Assembly (NCBI GenBank): GCA_003481745.1
Contig: QULP01000006.1
Coordinates: 124,001-188,000 of the forward strand
DNA: 64,000 nt
From: Firmicutes bacterium OM04-13BH
GTDB lineage: Bacteria; Bacillota; Clostridia; Lachnospirales; Lachnospiraceae
Direction of reading: 5' to 3'
Within the stretch, counting starts at the first letter, position 1; each line of letters opens with the position of its first letter. Under the pieces are notes generated by a model. The model was given only the letters and a program-made list of their open reading frames with translations, was not told where the DNA came from and made no database searches. The position numbers were made by a program, and so were the translations under genes. Shown here one piece after another: positions 34,295-42,935 of this stretch.

Positions 34295-35362
34295 ATGAAA
34301 CATATTGTGCTCACCGGTGGCGGCACTGCCGGACATGTTACACCAAATATTGCTATGATTCCGAGACTGAAAGAACTCGGTTACAAGATTTCTTACATCG
34401 GTTCTTACCAGGGTATGGAAAGAAAACTGATTGAAGAAATGGGGATTCCTTATTACGGAATCTCTTCTGGCAAACTACGACGTTACTTTGATGTCAAAAA
34501 CTTTACTGACCCTTTCAGGGTTTTAAAAGGTTTTCATGAAGCGAAAAAACTCATGAAGCAGTTGAAACCTGATGTTGTTTTTTCTAAGGGTGGTTTCGTT
34601 ACCGTTCCTGTTGTTATTGCTGCAGGACGTCGAAAAATCCCTACTTTTATCCATGAATCTGATATGACACCTGGACTGGCAAATAAACTTTCCATTCCAT
34701 TTGCCACTAAAGTGTGCTGTAATTTCCCTGAAACTGTCTCTGAACTTCCGGCCAACAAAGCCATACTTACCGGTACCCCTATCCGCCAGGAATTATTAAG
34801 CGGAAATCCCCAAAAAGCACTTGCCTTTACAGGTCTTTCCAGTGAGAAACCGGTCATTATGGTCATCGGAGGAAGTCTCGGTGCCGTTGCAGTCAACAAT
34901 GCAGTACGTGCCATTCTGCCTGAACTTTTAAAAGACTTCCAGGTCATTCATCTTTGCGGTAAAGGTAAACTGGACTCTTCTTTAACCGATACCAAAGGTT
35001 ATGTTCAGTACGAATATATCAAAGATGAGCTTGCTGACCTTTTTGCACTGGCTGACATCGTCATTTCCAGAGCAGGGGCAAACGCAATCTGTGAAATCAG
35101 TGCACTGAAAAAACCAAATCTGCTGATTCCGCTTTCCGCACGTGCAAGCCGTGGAGACCAGATTCTCAACGCCCGCTCTTTTGAAAAGCTTGGTTACAGC
35201 ATGGTACTTGAAGAGGAGGAAATTACTAACCAGAAACTGTTAGAATCCATCCAGACTCTTTATCAGAACCGCGATTCGTATATTCAAGCGATGGACAAAA
35301 GCAAACAAACGGATTCTATTGAACAGATTGTCCAGTTATTTGAACAGGCAGTCAACAAATAA
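34295..35362 (+). CDS. murG: UDP-GlcNAc:undecaprenyl-PP-MurNAc-pentapeptide transferase MurG
   Basis: 355-aa peripheral membrane glycosyltransferase that makes lipid II, the last cytoplasmic step of peptidoglycan synthesis. N-terminal GGTAGHVTPN loop, GFVTVPVVIAA, HESDMTPGLAN, GGSLGAVAVN and SRAGANAICEI are the family motifs. AGGAGG lies before ATG 34295. It stands alone with a strong terminator, away from the usual dcw cluster. Confidence 0.95.
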   Translation: MKHIVLTGGGTAGHVTPNIAMIPRLKELGYKISYIGSYQGMERKLIEEMGIPYYGISSGKLRRYFDVKNFTDPFRVLKGFHEAKKLMKQLKPDVVFSKGGFVTVPVVIAAGRRKIPTFIHESDMTPGLANKLSIPFATKVCCNFPETVSELPANKAILTGTPIRQELLSGNPQKALAFTGLSSEKPVIMVIGGSLGAVAVNNAVRAILPELLKDFQVIHLCGKGKLDSSLTDTKGYVQYEYIKDELADLFALADIVISRAGANAICEISALKKPNLLIPLSARASRGDQILNARSFEKLGYSMVLEEEEITNQKLLESIQTLYQNRDSYIQAMDKSKQTDSIEQIVQLFEQAVNK

Positions 35363-35365
35363 TTA

Positions 35366-35404
35366 TTTCTCCTGTGCCGGCATTTGGCACAGGAATTTTT
35401 TTTG
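35366..35404 (+). terminator. Intrinsic terminator of murG
   Basis: Stem CCTGTGCC/GGCACAGG with loop GGCATTT, then AATTTTTTTT. Confidence 0.9.
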
Positions 35405-35452
35405 GAAATCTATCCACAAGTATTGTTCTGCCGGATTCACTGGATTCTGTTT

Positions 35453-36010
35453 TTATATATCCTCGTATTTGTCTCCATACGTTTTTTCTATCCACTTGTT
35501 CATCCTATGTTTTTTAACTCTTAAGTTTTCTATAGTCAGACCCAGAGCGGCCGCCATTTCTGCATCCGTTGCCTGTTCGTAAACCTGCATCGTCATAATT
35601 TCGTGCCACTGAGGGTTCCTGGCGTACAGCCTGTCCATAAATTCTGTCGTGAATTCCCGCTTGATAATTGCATCGAGCAGGTCTTCTCCTGTTGTTGCCT
35701 CTCTATGATAAATTAACCTTTCTGCGTGTTCCCCTTTTCCATTTTCACACGGCTGTTCAAGAACAGTCATCTCATGTTTTCGATAACTTTTTTTGAGGAA
35801 ATCCAACGCCTTTCTTCGAGCAGTTAATGCCAGCCATCCCGCATAGTCTTCAGGACTTACCTTGTTCCATTTCTGTATCAGCTTATGGAACACTTCCTGA
35901 CAGACATCCTGCGAATCATCGAAATCTTTTAAGACATCATAAGCGGCTTTCATTACCAGTCGATAATACTTGTCATAAACTTCACGTAATTTTTCCTCTG
36001 TCATCTTCAC
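35453..36010 (-). CDS. Sigma-70 family (ECF-like) RNA polymerase sigma factor
   Basis: 185-aa protein with sigma region 2 (YRLVMKAAYDVLKDFDDSQD, then VCQEVFHKLIQKW) and a region 4-like helix-turn-helix near the C-terminus (ATDAEMAAALGLTIENLRVK). It starts 3 nt after the HIT gene (GTG 36010 or ATG 36004). No anti-sigma gene directly follows. A DUF4367-like membrane protein gene lies 1.3 kb away across murG. Target genes are not evident. Confidence 0.8.
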   Translation of the reverse strand: MKMTEEKLREVYDKYYRLVMKAAYDVLKDFDDSQDVCQEVFHKLIQKWNKVSPEDYAGWLALTARRKALDFLKKSYRKHEMTVLEQPCENGKGEHAERLIYHREATTGEDLLDAIIKREFTTEFMDRLYARNPQWHEIMTMQVYEQATDAEMAAALGLTIENLRVKKHRMNKWIEKTYGDKYEDI

Positions 36011-36013
36011 CTG

Positions 36014-36430
36014 TTAATTCATCTGAATCTTGGAAATTTTTTCGAGGATTTCATTTTTATCCTCTTCTGTCAATTTCCCAGGAGTCCATGTCACTCCTAC
36101 GTGGTCCTCATTATTTCTTGGAATCAGATGAATATGAAAATGGAACACCGTCTGACCTGCGGCTTCTCCATTGTTCTGTACAATATTATAGCCGTCACAG
36201 CCTAATACTTCAGTCATTGCGGTGATGATTTTTTTTGCCAGAACGATTGCTTTTCCTGCAAGTTCATCCGGAATTTCATATAGATTTGCATAGTGCTCCT
36301 TCGGTAAAATCAGCGCATGACCTTTACTTGCCGGTCCTAAATCAAGAATAACTCTGAAATCATTATCCTCATATATAGTTGCTGACGGAATCTCTCCTCC
36401 TGCTATCTTACAAAAAATACAATCTGACAT
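36014..36430 (-). CDS. HIT-family nucleotide hydrolase/binding protein
   Basis: 138-aa cytoplasmic protein with CIFCKIAGGEIPS at the N-terminus and the histidine triad HFHIHLIPR near residue 97. Family members hydrolyse purine nucleoside phosphoramidates and adenylates. ATG 36430 is preceded by AAGGGAGAG. Cotranscribed with the sigma factor that follows. Confidence 0.92.
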   Translation of the reverse strand: MSDCIFCKIAGGEIPSATIYEDNDFRVILDLGPASKGHALILPKEHYANLYEIPDELAGKAIVLAKKIITAMTEVLGCDGYNIVQNNGEAAGQTVFHFHIHLIPRNNEDHVGVTWTPGKLTEEDKNEILEKISKIQMN

Positions 36431-36551
36431 TTTAAATCTCTCCCTTCTAGCTGTCATTGTCGAATTTTCAAATATTTTGTAGAATGATTTTATTTGCTAT
36501 TTGCCTATAACGGTGCTACACTATCAAGAAAAAAAGAGGAGGTAACACCAA

Positions 36552-37277
36552 ATGACAAAATCATCTGCTACTTCACAGATTGAAGGCAAAAATAAAACAA
36601 TTGATTACAAAAAACTTTATCAGGAACAGGCGAAAAAACATCAGCTGATGCTTTCTCAGATTTCCCACGAAATCCGTAATCCTGTTACACTTATCAACAG
36701 TTTTCTTCAGATTCTGGAAAAACAGCATCCTGATTTATCAGAAGACCAAAACTGGATTAAAATCCTGGAAAATATGGATTTTCTCAGAGGTCTGCTTGGT
36801 GAGCTTTCCAGTTACAATAATTCTCTCAGACTGAACCTTGAATCAACCAACGTCTATGCATTATTTGCAAATGTAATTGAATCCATTAATCCAAGTCTGG
36901 AAAAGAAAAACGTTTCTATTGCTTTTAATAAATTGTCTCCAATCCCTTTATTGTATGTTGACCACACCAAACTTCAGCAAGTATTTCACAATCTGCTTCG
37001 CAATGCATTTGAAGCGGTTAAAGAGGGCGGTCATATCGTCTGTTCAATTGAATCAGACGGTACAGGTGTGACATTTAAGGTTACCGACGACGGATGCGGT
37101 ATTTCTCCTGAATACCAGAACTCTATCTTTGAACCATTTGTCACTTATAAACCGAATGGCAGTGGTCTGGGACTTGCAATTTCAAAGCGGATTGCCGAAG
37201 CCCATAAGGGAAGTCTTGAATTCACCTCAAGCCCTGAAAAAGGAACTACATTCATCCTGAAGATTCCGATTCTGTGA
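36552..37277 (+). CDS. Soluble sensor-less histidine kinase
   Basis: 241-aa cytoplasmic kinase with HisKA (LSQISHEIRNPVTLINSFLQ, phospho-accepting His near residue 38) and HATPase_c with N-box NLLRNAFEAVKEG, DDGCGIS and GSGLGLAI. It has no membrane segment and only about 25 residues before the HisKA domain, so it cannot sense by itself; it may be a sporulation-phosphorelay-type kinase or act with another protein. AGAGGAGG lies before ATG. No response regulator is adjacent. Confidence 0.88.
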   Translation: MTKSSATSQIEGKNKTIDYKKLYQEQAKKHQLMLSQISHEIRNPVTLINSFLQILEKQHPDLSEDQNWIKILENMDFLRGLLGELSSYNNSLRLNLESTNVYALFANVIESINPSLEKKNVSIAFNKLSPIPLLYVDHTKLQQVFHNLLRNAFEAVKEGGHIVCSIESDGTGVTFKVTDDGCGISPEYQNSIFEPFVTYKPNGSGLGLAISKRIAEAHKGSLEFTSSPEKGTTFILKIPIL

Positions 37278-37345
37278 AAGCAGAATCGTTGAAATCTTTC
37301 ATTATTCTAAGTTACTCTGATTATTCTAATTACTCTTCATTCTGA

Positions 37346-38005
37346 TTAGAATTTTTTAAGTCCTCTGCCATTTTTTTGTCCTCTGTAAATTAATACTGCA
37401 AGGACAAATCCACACAAGAATCCGCCAAAATGTGCGGCATTGTCAACTCCTGTGCTTGTTACTCCATGATATAAAGTTAAAGCTGCCAAAAATAACAGCT
37501 TCTTTGTCGTAAAATTTTCCAGTCTGCCTTTATTTCTGATTACTACATAAATCAATGCACCCACTACGGCAAAAATTGCACCGGACGCCCCGGCAGACAC
37601 GACGTTTTCTCCTATCCGCACCTCTGACAGATAAGAAATCAGACTGGCTCCCATTCCTCCTGATATGTAAATGAACAGGTATCGTACCCTTCCTACCGCC
37701 CGTTCCAGACAATCTCCCAGAAAGAATAAAACCAGCATGTTGTTGCCCAGGTGCGTCAGACCAAAATGCAAAAACATACAGGTAAAAAAGCGATAATATT
37801 CATGCCCCTCCTGAATCAATGGTGTGTATGCCGCACCCCATTGAACCAGATGTTTTCCATCAAGTGAAGAACCTGTCAACTCTGTCAAAAAGAACACTAC
37901 AATATTAATCAAAATAATCATTGTATTAACCGGCACTTCTTTTCTTCCCTTTAAAAATTGAAGGATATCGGGGTCAATTTTCTGTACTATCTTTTGCTTT
38001 TGCAT
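37346..38005 (-). CDS. Rhomboid-family intramembrane serine protease
   Basis: 219-aa membrane protease with about six helices. Catalytic Ser in AGASGAIFAVVG and His in AAHFGGFLCGF; FLHFGLTHLGNNMLVLFFLG is the conserved second-helix region, with Asn and His. ATG 38005 is preferred over GTG 38017, since AAGGTGG is 8 nt before it. Substrates unknown; the window's many membrane-anchored surface proteins are possible clients. Confidence 0.88.
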   Translation of the reverse strand: MQKQKIVQKIDPDILQFLKGRKEVPVNTMIILINIVVFFLTELTGSSLDGKHLVQWGAAYTPLIQEGHEYYRFFTCMFLHFGLTHLGNNMLVLFFLGDCLERAVGRVRYLFIYISGGMGASLISYLSEVRIGENVVSAGASGAIFAVVGALIYVVIRNKGRLENFTTKKLLFLAALTLYHGVTSTGVDNAAHFGGFLCGFVLAVLIYRGQKNGRGLKKF

Positions 38006-38142
38006 CTTATTTTCCACCTTTGCAAGGTATAAATTTGCTTTTTTTCACTCTTTTTATACTCCTCCCCTCATTTTTTTCAATCCCCTCTTGGTTTATGCCC
38101 ATTATACCATATTTTCCCTGTTTTGTGCGCTTTTTTCATCGC

Positions 38143-38191
38143 CAAAAAACGACACCTTTCGCCATTTTTTTTGAAAAGGTGTCGTTTTTAT
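38143..38191 (-). terminator. Intrinsic terminator of hcp
   Basis: Stem AAAACGACACCTTT/AAAGGTGTCGTTTT with an A-rich loop and TT tail on the minus strand. Confidence 0.85.
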
Positions 38192-38206
38192 AAATAATAG
38201 CTTGTT

Positions 38207-39823
38207 TTATTTTTCAAGAATTTTCTTTAAATCTTCTTCCGGTGTGCCGGTCGGTGAGATCTGGAAATTTTCCACCAGATAGTTTAATACGTTTTCAGAA
38301 ACAAAAGACGGAAGTGTCGGTCCAAGGTAAATATTCTTGATTCCAAGGTGTAACAGTGTCAGAAGGATGCTGACTGCTTTCTGTTCATACCAGGATAATA
38401 CCAGTGTCAACGGCAGTTCATTGACACCACATTCAAATGCTTCCGCAAGAGCCAGTGCCACTTTAACTGCGCCAAATGCATCGTTGCACTGTCCCATATC
38501 CATAATTCTTGGAAGACCTTCGATTGTTCCAAGGTCTAAGTCATTAAAGCGGTATTTTCCGCAGGCAAGAGTCAGAATAATAGAATCTTTTGGAGCTTCT
38601 TTTACGAAATCCGTATAATAATTTCTTCCCTGACGTGCACCGTCACATCCGCCTACTAAGAAGAAATGGCTGATTTTTCCGGCTTTTACAGCCTCAATTA
38701 CCTGTGGAGCAGCACCTAAAATTGTATGATGTCCAAATCCGGTTGTCAGTTTTGTTCCACCATTGATTCCGGCAAACTGCTTATCCTCAGAAAATCCACC
38801 AAGTTCAATCGCTTTTTCAATCACTGCGCCAAAATCTTTTTCTTCTCCATCTACATGCTGCATGCCTGGATAGGCTACCACACCTGTTGTAAATACACGG
38901 TCTGCATAACTTTCTTTTGGCGGCATAATACAGTTTGTGGTAAATAAAATCGGTGCCGGAAGATTAGCAAATTCTTTCTGCTGATTCTGCCATGCTGTTC
39001 CAAAATTACCTTTTAAATGGCTGTATTTGCGAAGTTCCGGATACGCATGTGCCGGAAGCATTTCTCCATGTGTATAGATGTTAATGCCTTTGCCTTCGGT
39101 CTGTTCTAAGAGCATCTTTAAATCTTTTAAATCATGACCGGAAATTACGATAAATGGTCCTTTTTCTACTTTTAAAGAAACTTCTGCCGGTGCCGGAATT
39201 CCATAAGTTTCGGTGTTTGCTTTATCCAAAAGTTCCATGCATTTAAAATTCACTGCACCGGTCTCCATTACGATACCAAGCAGATTTTCCATGGTGCGGT
39301 CCTGTCCTAAAGCTGACATACCTTTGTAGAAGAAACGGTTCACTTCTTCATCATTATAGCCAAGCACCATTGCATGATAAGCATAAGCCGCAATCCCACG
39401 AAGTCCGAATAATAATAATGATTTCAAGGATTTGATATCCTCATCCGGCTCTCTCCATACTTTTTCCATTTCATAGATTTCCATGCGTCCACATGGAGCC
39501 TGACAAGCTGAACATCCTGATGCGTAAACCTCTTTTTCTTTCAGGGCTGTTTCGATTAATTTTTCCAACGCTTCATCATCAAAGTTTACATTGGTAAGAG
39601 TTGCAAACAATCCTTCAATCATAATACGATTTGTCTTTTCAGATACATTCTGTTCTCCGACTGCTTCTGCAAGCGCAACCAGACTTCCGGTTAATTTGTC
39701 CTGAAGGAGTGCCGTTTTACTGCTCTTTCCACAGACTCCTCTTGCTCCTGTACATCCACTGCATCCTGCTCTCTGCTCACACTGGTAGCAGAACATTTCT
39801 TCTGTTTTTTCTATTTTGCTCAT
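38207..39823 (-). CDS. hcp: Hydroxylamine reductase (hybrid-cluster protein)
   Basis: 538-aa cytoplasmic iron-sulphur enzyme. N-terminal Cys cluster CYQCEQRAGCSGCTGARGVC binds the [4Fe-4S] cluster; hybrid-cluster ligands lie in GHDLKDL (His), TNCIM, GGCDGAR and the later VLSWYEQKAV (Glu). Known to reduce hydroxylamine and act as nitric oxide reductase under nitrosative stress. AAAGGAG lies before ATG. Divergent from a Crp/Fnr regulator gene and separated by 120 nt, the usual layout for NO-responsive control. Confidence 0.95.
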   Translation of the reverse strand: MSKIEKTEEMFCYQCEQRAGCSGCTGARGVCGKSSKTALLQDKLTGSLVALAEAVGEQNVSEKTNRIMIEGLFATLTNVNFDDEALEKLIETALKEKEVYASGCSACQAPCGRMEIYEMEKVWREPDEDIKSLKSLLLFGLRGIAAYAYHAMVLGYNDEEVNRFFYKGMSALGQDRTMENLLGIVMETGAVNFKCMELLDKANTETYGIPAPAEVSLKVEKGPFIVISGHDLKDLKMLLEQTEGKGINIYTHGEMLPAHAYPELRKYSHLKGNFGTAWQNQQKEFANLPAPILFTTNCIMPPKESYADRVFTTGVVAYPGMQHVDGEEKDFGAVIEKAIELGGFSEDKQFAGINGGTKLTTGFGHHTILGAAPQVIEAVKAGKISHFFLVGGCDGARQGRNYYTDFVKEAPKDSIILTLACGKYRFNDLDLGTIEGLPRIMDMGQCNDAFGAVKVALALAEAFECGVNELPLTLVLSWYEQKAVSILLTLLHLGIKNIYLGPTLPSFVSENVLNYLVENFQISPTGTPEEDLKKILEK

Positions 39824-39866
39824 CTTCTATTCTCCTTTAGCTGTTTCACTTATTTTTTCAAATTTC

Positions 39867-39895
39867 TTGTTTCTATGGTTAGAATATACTATAAT
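39867..39895 (+). promoter_or_regulatory. Promoter of the Crp/Fnr regulator gene
   Basis: -35 TTGTTT, 17-nt spacer, perfect -10 TATAAT (39890-39895), start near 39902. Confidence 0.55.
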
Positions 39896-39909
39896 TAAAA
39901 TAATTATTC

Positions 39910-39925
39910 TGTTGTACTTCCAACA
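39910..39925. promoter_or_regulatory. Candidate Crp/Fnr operator just after the transcription start
   Basis: Dyad TGTTG-TACTTC-CAACA between the hcp and regulator genes. The 5-6-5 layout suits a Crp-family dimer, and the place, about +8 of the regulator promoter, suits autorepression. Confidence 0.4.
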
Positions 39926-39943
39926 AATTCAAGGAGTTTATTT

Positions 39944-40627
39944 ATGGAAAAAAATAATAATTTAAATGAAGCTTTTTTAGAAGTGCTTGCGGAGTCTCCA
40001 TTGTTTCGTGAAATCGAAAAGAAAGAACTTCGTGCCATGTTAGTCTGTCTTGGCGGTCAGATAAAAGAATATAAAAAAGGGACTTCTATCTTCCGCTGGG
40101 GCGATACGGTTTCAAAAATCGGATTTGTTCTAAAAGGAAACGTGCACGTACTTCGGGAAACATACTGGGGAAAGGAATCTCTGCTTGGACGAATTGGTCC
40201 TGGTGATTTGTTTGGAGAAGTCTATGCCTGTCTGCCGGATTTGGAATTTGACGGAACAGTTGTCGCCCAGACTGACTGCAGTATTTTATTTCTTAATTTA
40301 AACCGCACGATTGCTACCTGTTCCTCCGCCTGCCATTTTCACACGCAGATGATTTCTAATCTGTTGCAGATTCTTGCACAGAAAAACATTGCATTTTCAA
40401 GAAAACTCGACTGCCTGAGCCACCATACCATCCGTGCACGACTTATGGAATATTTCTCAAAACAGGCACAGATTTGCGGAAATTCTTCTTTTTCGATTCC
40501 ATTAAACCGGCAACAGCTTGCAGATTACTTGTGCGTAGACCGCAGTGCCATGACTGTAGAATTGTATAAGCTAAAAGATGAGGGAATTTTGGATTTTGAC
40601 AAAAATAAATTTACACTTTTAGAATAA
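39944..40627 (+). CDS. Crp/Fnr-family regulator of hcp
   Basis: 227-aa regulator with cNMP-binding fold (GTSIFRWGDTVSKIGFVLKG, GPGDLFGEVYAC) and Crp-type C-terminal helix-turn-helix (RQQLADYLCVDRSAMTVEL). It has several Cys (CSILF, CSSACHFH, CVDR), none arranged as in Fnr's N-terminal cluster; HcpR-type proteins sense NO through heme. The divergent arrangement with hcp suggests it is the HcpR-like regulator, though its class is not proved. Confidence 0.88.
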   Translation: MEKNNNLNEAFLEVLAESPLFREIEKKELRAMLVCLGGQIKEYKKGTSIFRWGDTVSKIGFVLKGNVHVLRETYWGKESLLGRIGPGDLFGEVYACLPDLEFDGTVVAQTDCSILFLNLNRTIATCSSACHFHTQMISNLLQILAQKNIAFSRKLDCLSHHTIRARLMEYFSKQAQICGNSSFSIPLNRQQLADYLCVDRSAMTVELYKLKDEGILDFDKNKFTLLE

Positions 40628-40662
40628 AAAAAGGAACCTTGTCACCAAGATTCCTTTTTTTA
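40628..40662 (+). terminator. Intrinsic terminator between convergent regulator and cstA genes
   Basis: Stem AAAGGAA..TTG/CAA..TTCCTTT with loop TCAC and seven Ts on the plus strand; A-run on the other side lets it also serve cstA. Confidence 0.85.
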
Positions 40663-40689
40663 AACAGTTTTTCAATTTCAATTCCATTT

Positions 40690-42393
40690 TTAAGCTGTTG
40701 CTGTTTTACTTTCTTTTTCTGGTTTTTCAAGTAATTTCTTGATACCCTGAATTGCTACTAATACACCAAGGATTAACAGCAGAACTGCGAAGATAAGCTG
40801 TAAGCTGTTTCCAAGGTCTAAGCCTGTTGTCATAAATGCTTTGCTTAATTTTACGATAGTCATGCCAAGTGCTGTAAATGTAACAGCCATCATAAATACC
40901 ATCGGTCCCCAAAGCATAAAGCCCTGACGTTTTGTTTTCTTTAAGAATACTGCGCAGGCTACCAGTGCCAGTACGGATAACAGCTGGTTTGCTGAACCAA
41001 ACAACGGCCAGATTTCTGCATATCCTACTTTTGTCAGAAGGTAGGCAAGTACCAGTGTAATGATAGTTGCAAAATATTTGTTTGTCACAAATTTTAAGAA
41101 TGGGCTCATATTCTCTTCATCTACATCGGCATCAAGGAAGAATTCCTGGAAGGACAGACGACCAACTCTGGCTACAGAGTCCAGTGAAGTTAATGCAAAT
41201 GCAGATACTGCCAGGTTAATCAAAGTAAATACCAAGGAGTGTGGCAGACCGATTACGGAAAGGAAGTTTGCGATTGCACCTGCGAAAATCTGAGGCTGAG
41301 TTGTCAGTCCCTGTGCTGCTGCTTCTCCTTTTGCAAAAGATGCAACTGCGATTAAGGCGATAACTGCAAGCATACTTTCCATTAACATTGCTCCGAAGGA
41401 TACCGGAAGCATATTTTTTTCATTTTTAATCTGTTTGGAAGCAGTACCGGAAGAGACCAGTGAATGGAAACCGGAAACCGCACCACAGGCAATTGTTACA
41501 AATAAGATTGGGAACATGTACTGTCCGTCTACGTTAAAGCTTGTAAATGCTGCAAGGTTACAGGATGGATTTGCTACGAACACACCAACAACCGCACCGA
41601 CAATCATGAAGATTAACAGGTAGCTGTTTAAGTAATCTCGTGGCTGAAGCAGTGCCCATACCGGAGCAACACTGGCAATCATGATATATACAAAGATGAT
41701 GATGTGCCATGTTCCAAGGCTTAAGTACATCGGGAAGTTTAATCCCAGTGCAATTGCTACTACTAATAATAAGACAGCCACCGCTGTATTCACCCATTTG
41801 TTAAATCTTGTGTATTTTAAGAACATTCCAAGTCCAACGGCTTCTAAGATAAACAACATAGAAGTGGTTGCAACTGCACCGTTAGCTACTACTTTTGTTA
41901 CTTCTCCGGCTTCGTTTGCTGCAAATCCGTTAAATGTTCCGGCTACAACATCGGCAAATGCCGCAACAACCAGAATACAGAATAACCAGCAGAATAACAG
42001 GAATAATTTCTTACCTAATTTTCCAATATATTCTTCGATGATATAACCAATTGTACGACCTTTATTTTTTACAGATGCATACATGGATGCGAAATCCTGA
42101 ACAGCACCAAAGAATACGCCACCAATTAAAATCCAAAGCAATACCGGAAGCCATCCAAAGATTGCTGCCTGAATCGGTCCATTGATTGGACCTGCACCTG
42201 CGATAGATGCGAACTGATGTCCAAATACTACGTTTGTGTCCGCCGGCACATAGTCAACTCCATCTTCCATTTCATAAGCAGGAGTTTTTGCGTTTGGGTC
42301 GATGCCCCATTTGTTTTGAAGATAACGGCCATACAGGAGATATGCACCTCCGAGTACTACAATGGCGATTACCATCATTAAGATTCCACTCAT
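40690..42393 (-). CDS. cstA: CstA-family membrane transporter
   Basis: 567-aa integral membrane protein with about 15 hydrophobic helices. Starts with a helix (5-22), then the family's conserved GYxxExG-like cytoplasmic loops; GAGPINGPIQAAIFGWLPVLLW and SLVSSGTASKQIKNE are CstA hallmarks. CstA proteins import peptides in Enterobacteria and pyruvate in E. coli; in Gram-positives the substrate is often unclear. It is expressed from a T-box leader, which ties it to the level of one amino acid and so suggests an amino-acid or peptide role here. Confidence 0.92.
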   Translation of the reverse strand: MSGILMMVIAIVVLGGAYLLYGRYLQNKWGIDPNAKTPAYEMEDGVDYVPADTNVVFGHQFASIAGAGPINGPIQAAIFGWLPVLLWILIGGVFFGAVQDFASMYASVKNKGRTIGYIIEEYIGKLGKKLFLLFCWLFCILVVAAFADVVAGTFNGFAANEAGEVTKVVANGAVATTSMLFILEAVGLGMFLKYTRFNKWVNTAVAVLLLVVAIALGLNFPMYLSLGTWHIIIFVYIMIASVAPVWALLQPRDYLNSYLLIFMIVGAVVGVFVANPSCNLAAFTSFNVDGQYMFPILFVTIACGAVSGFHSLVSSGTASKQIKNEKNMLPVSFGAMLMESMLAVIALIAVASFAKGEAAAQGLTTQPQIFAGAIANFLSVIGLPHSLVFTLINLAVSAFALTSLDSVARVGRLSFQEFFLDADVDEENMSPFLKFVTNKYFATIITLVLAYLLTKVGYAEIWPLFGSANQLLSVLALVACAVFLKKTKRQGFMLWGPMVFMMAVTFTALGMTIVKLSKAFMTTGLDLGNSLQLIFAVLLLILGVLVAIQGIKKLLEKPEKESKTATA

Positions 42394-42460
42394 AGCTCTT
42401 TCCCTCTTCTCTTAAATTTATTTTTTACCAAGTTTTGAAAATAGAAATAAATTTATCTAT

Positions 42461-42500
42461 AAAAAAACGCCCTTGCTATCCTCTCGGATAACAAAGGCGG
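42461..42500 (-). terminator. Regulatory terminator of the T-box leader
   Basis: Minus strand GCCTTTGTTATCC-GAGA-GGATAGCAAGGGC, then seven Ts. It is the terminator arm competing with the T-box antiterminator, followed by 68 nt to the cstA ATG. Confidence 0.85.
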
Positions 42501-42800
42501 AATTTTCTTTCCGTGGTACCACTTTGTATTATTGTACCTATCGCTAACTACAATCTCTTACCACTGTCTTTTTTAACAGTCTCTTCTGTAACGTGAAGCC
42601 CACGTCCCTGCCTACTTTCAAAGTTTTCAAAGCTTTTCAATACTTTTAATCTCTCAAAGCTTTCATTTCAGCGGGATGCTCTAGGGTGATGTCACAAAAC
42701 ACTTTCTACCGTTTCACACCTGCCAACGGCTCTCTGGATTCCAGTTCTCTTTTGTGATGTATCCCTTTCACTGCATTTCCTTTTCTTAACTTATGTTATG
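42461..42800 (-). promoter_or_regulatory. T-box leader controlling cstA
   Basis: Minus-strand leader with T-box sequence AAGTGGTACCACGG (42510-42523), stem I with AGAGAG (GA motif) and the GCCGTTGGCAGGTG AG-bulge/distal loop region, and the specifier loop in GTGACATCACCC. By position the specifier could be ATC (Ile, 42688-42690), though the preceding GAC replaces the usual GAA so this is unsure. T-boxes are bound by uncharged tRNA, which prevents termination, so cstA is induced when that amino acid runs short. Confidence 0.85.
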
Positions 42801-42935
42801 TTTTACTCTTTTTTTATTTAAAATACAAGAGTATTTTTGAACATATTTTATAGTTTCGTCGATTTATTTTTGTGCAGTTTTCAGATAACACCTTTTATTT
42901 TCTCCAATTTAGCAATTTGATAGCTGTTTTTGAAT

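Noticed and set aside
33309..36010. The DUF4367-like protein and the sigma factor as a sigma/anti-sigma pair
   Set aside because: They are in different transcription units with murG between them on the other strand, so pairing is only a guess and not listed as a finding.
36552..37277. Soluble kinase as half of a local two-component system
   Set aside because: No response regulator gene is adjacent on either side.
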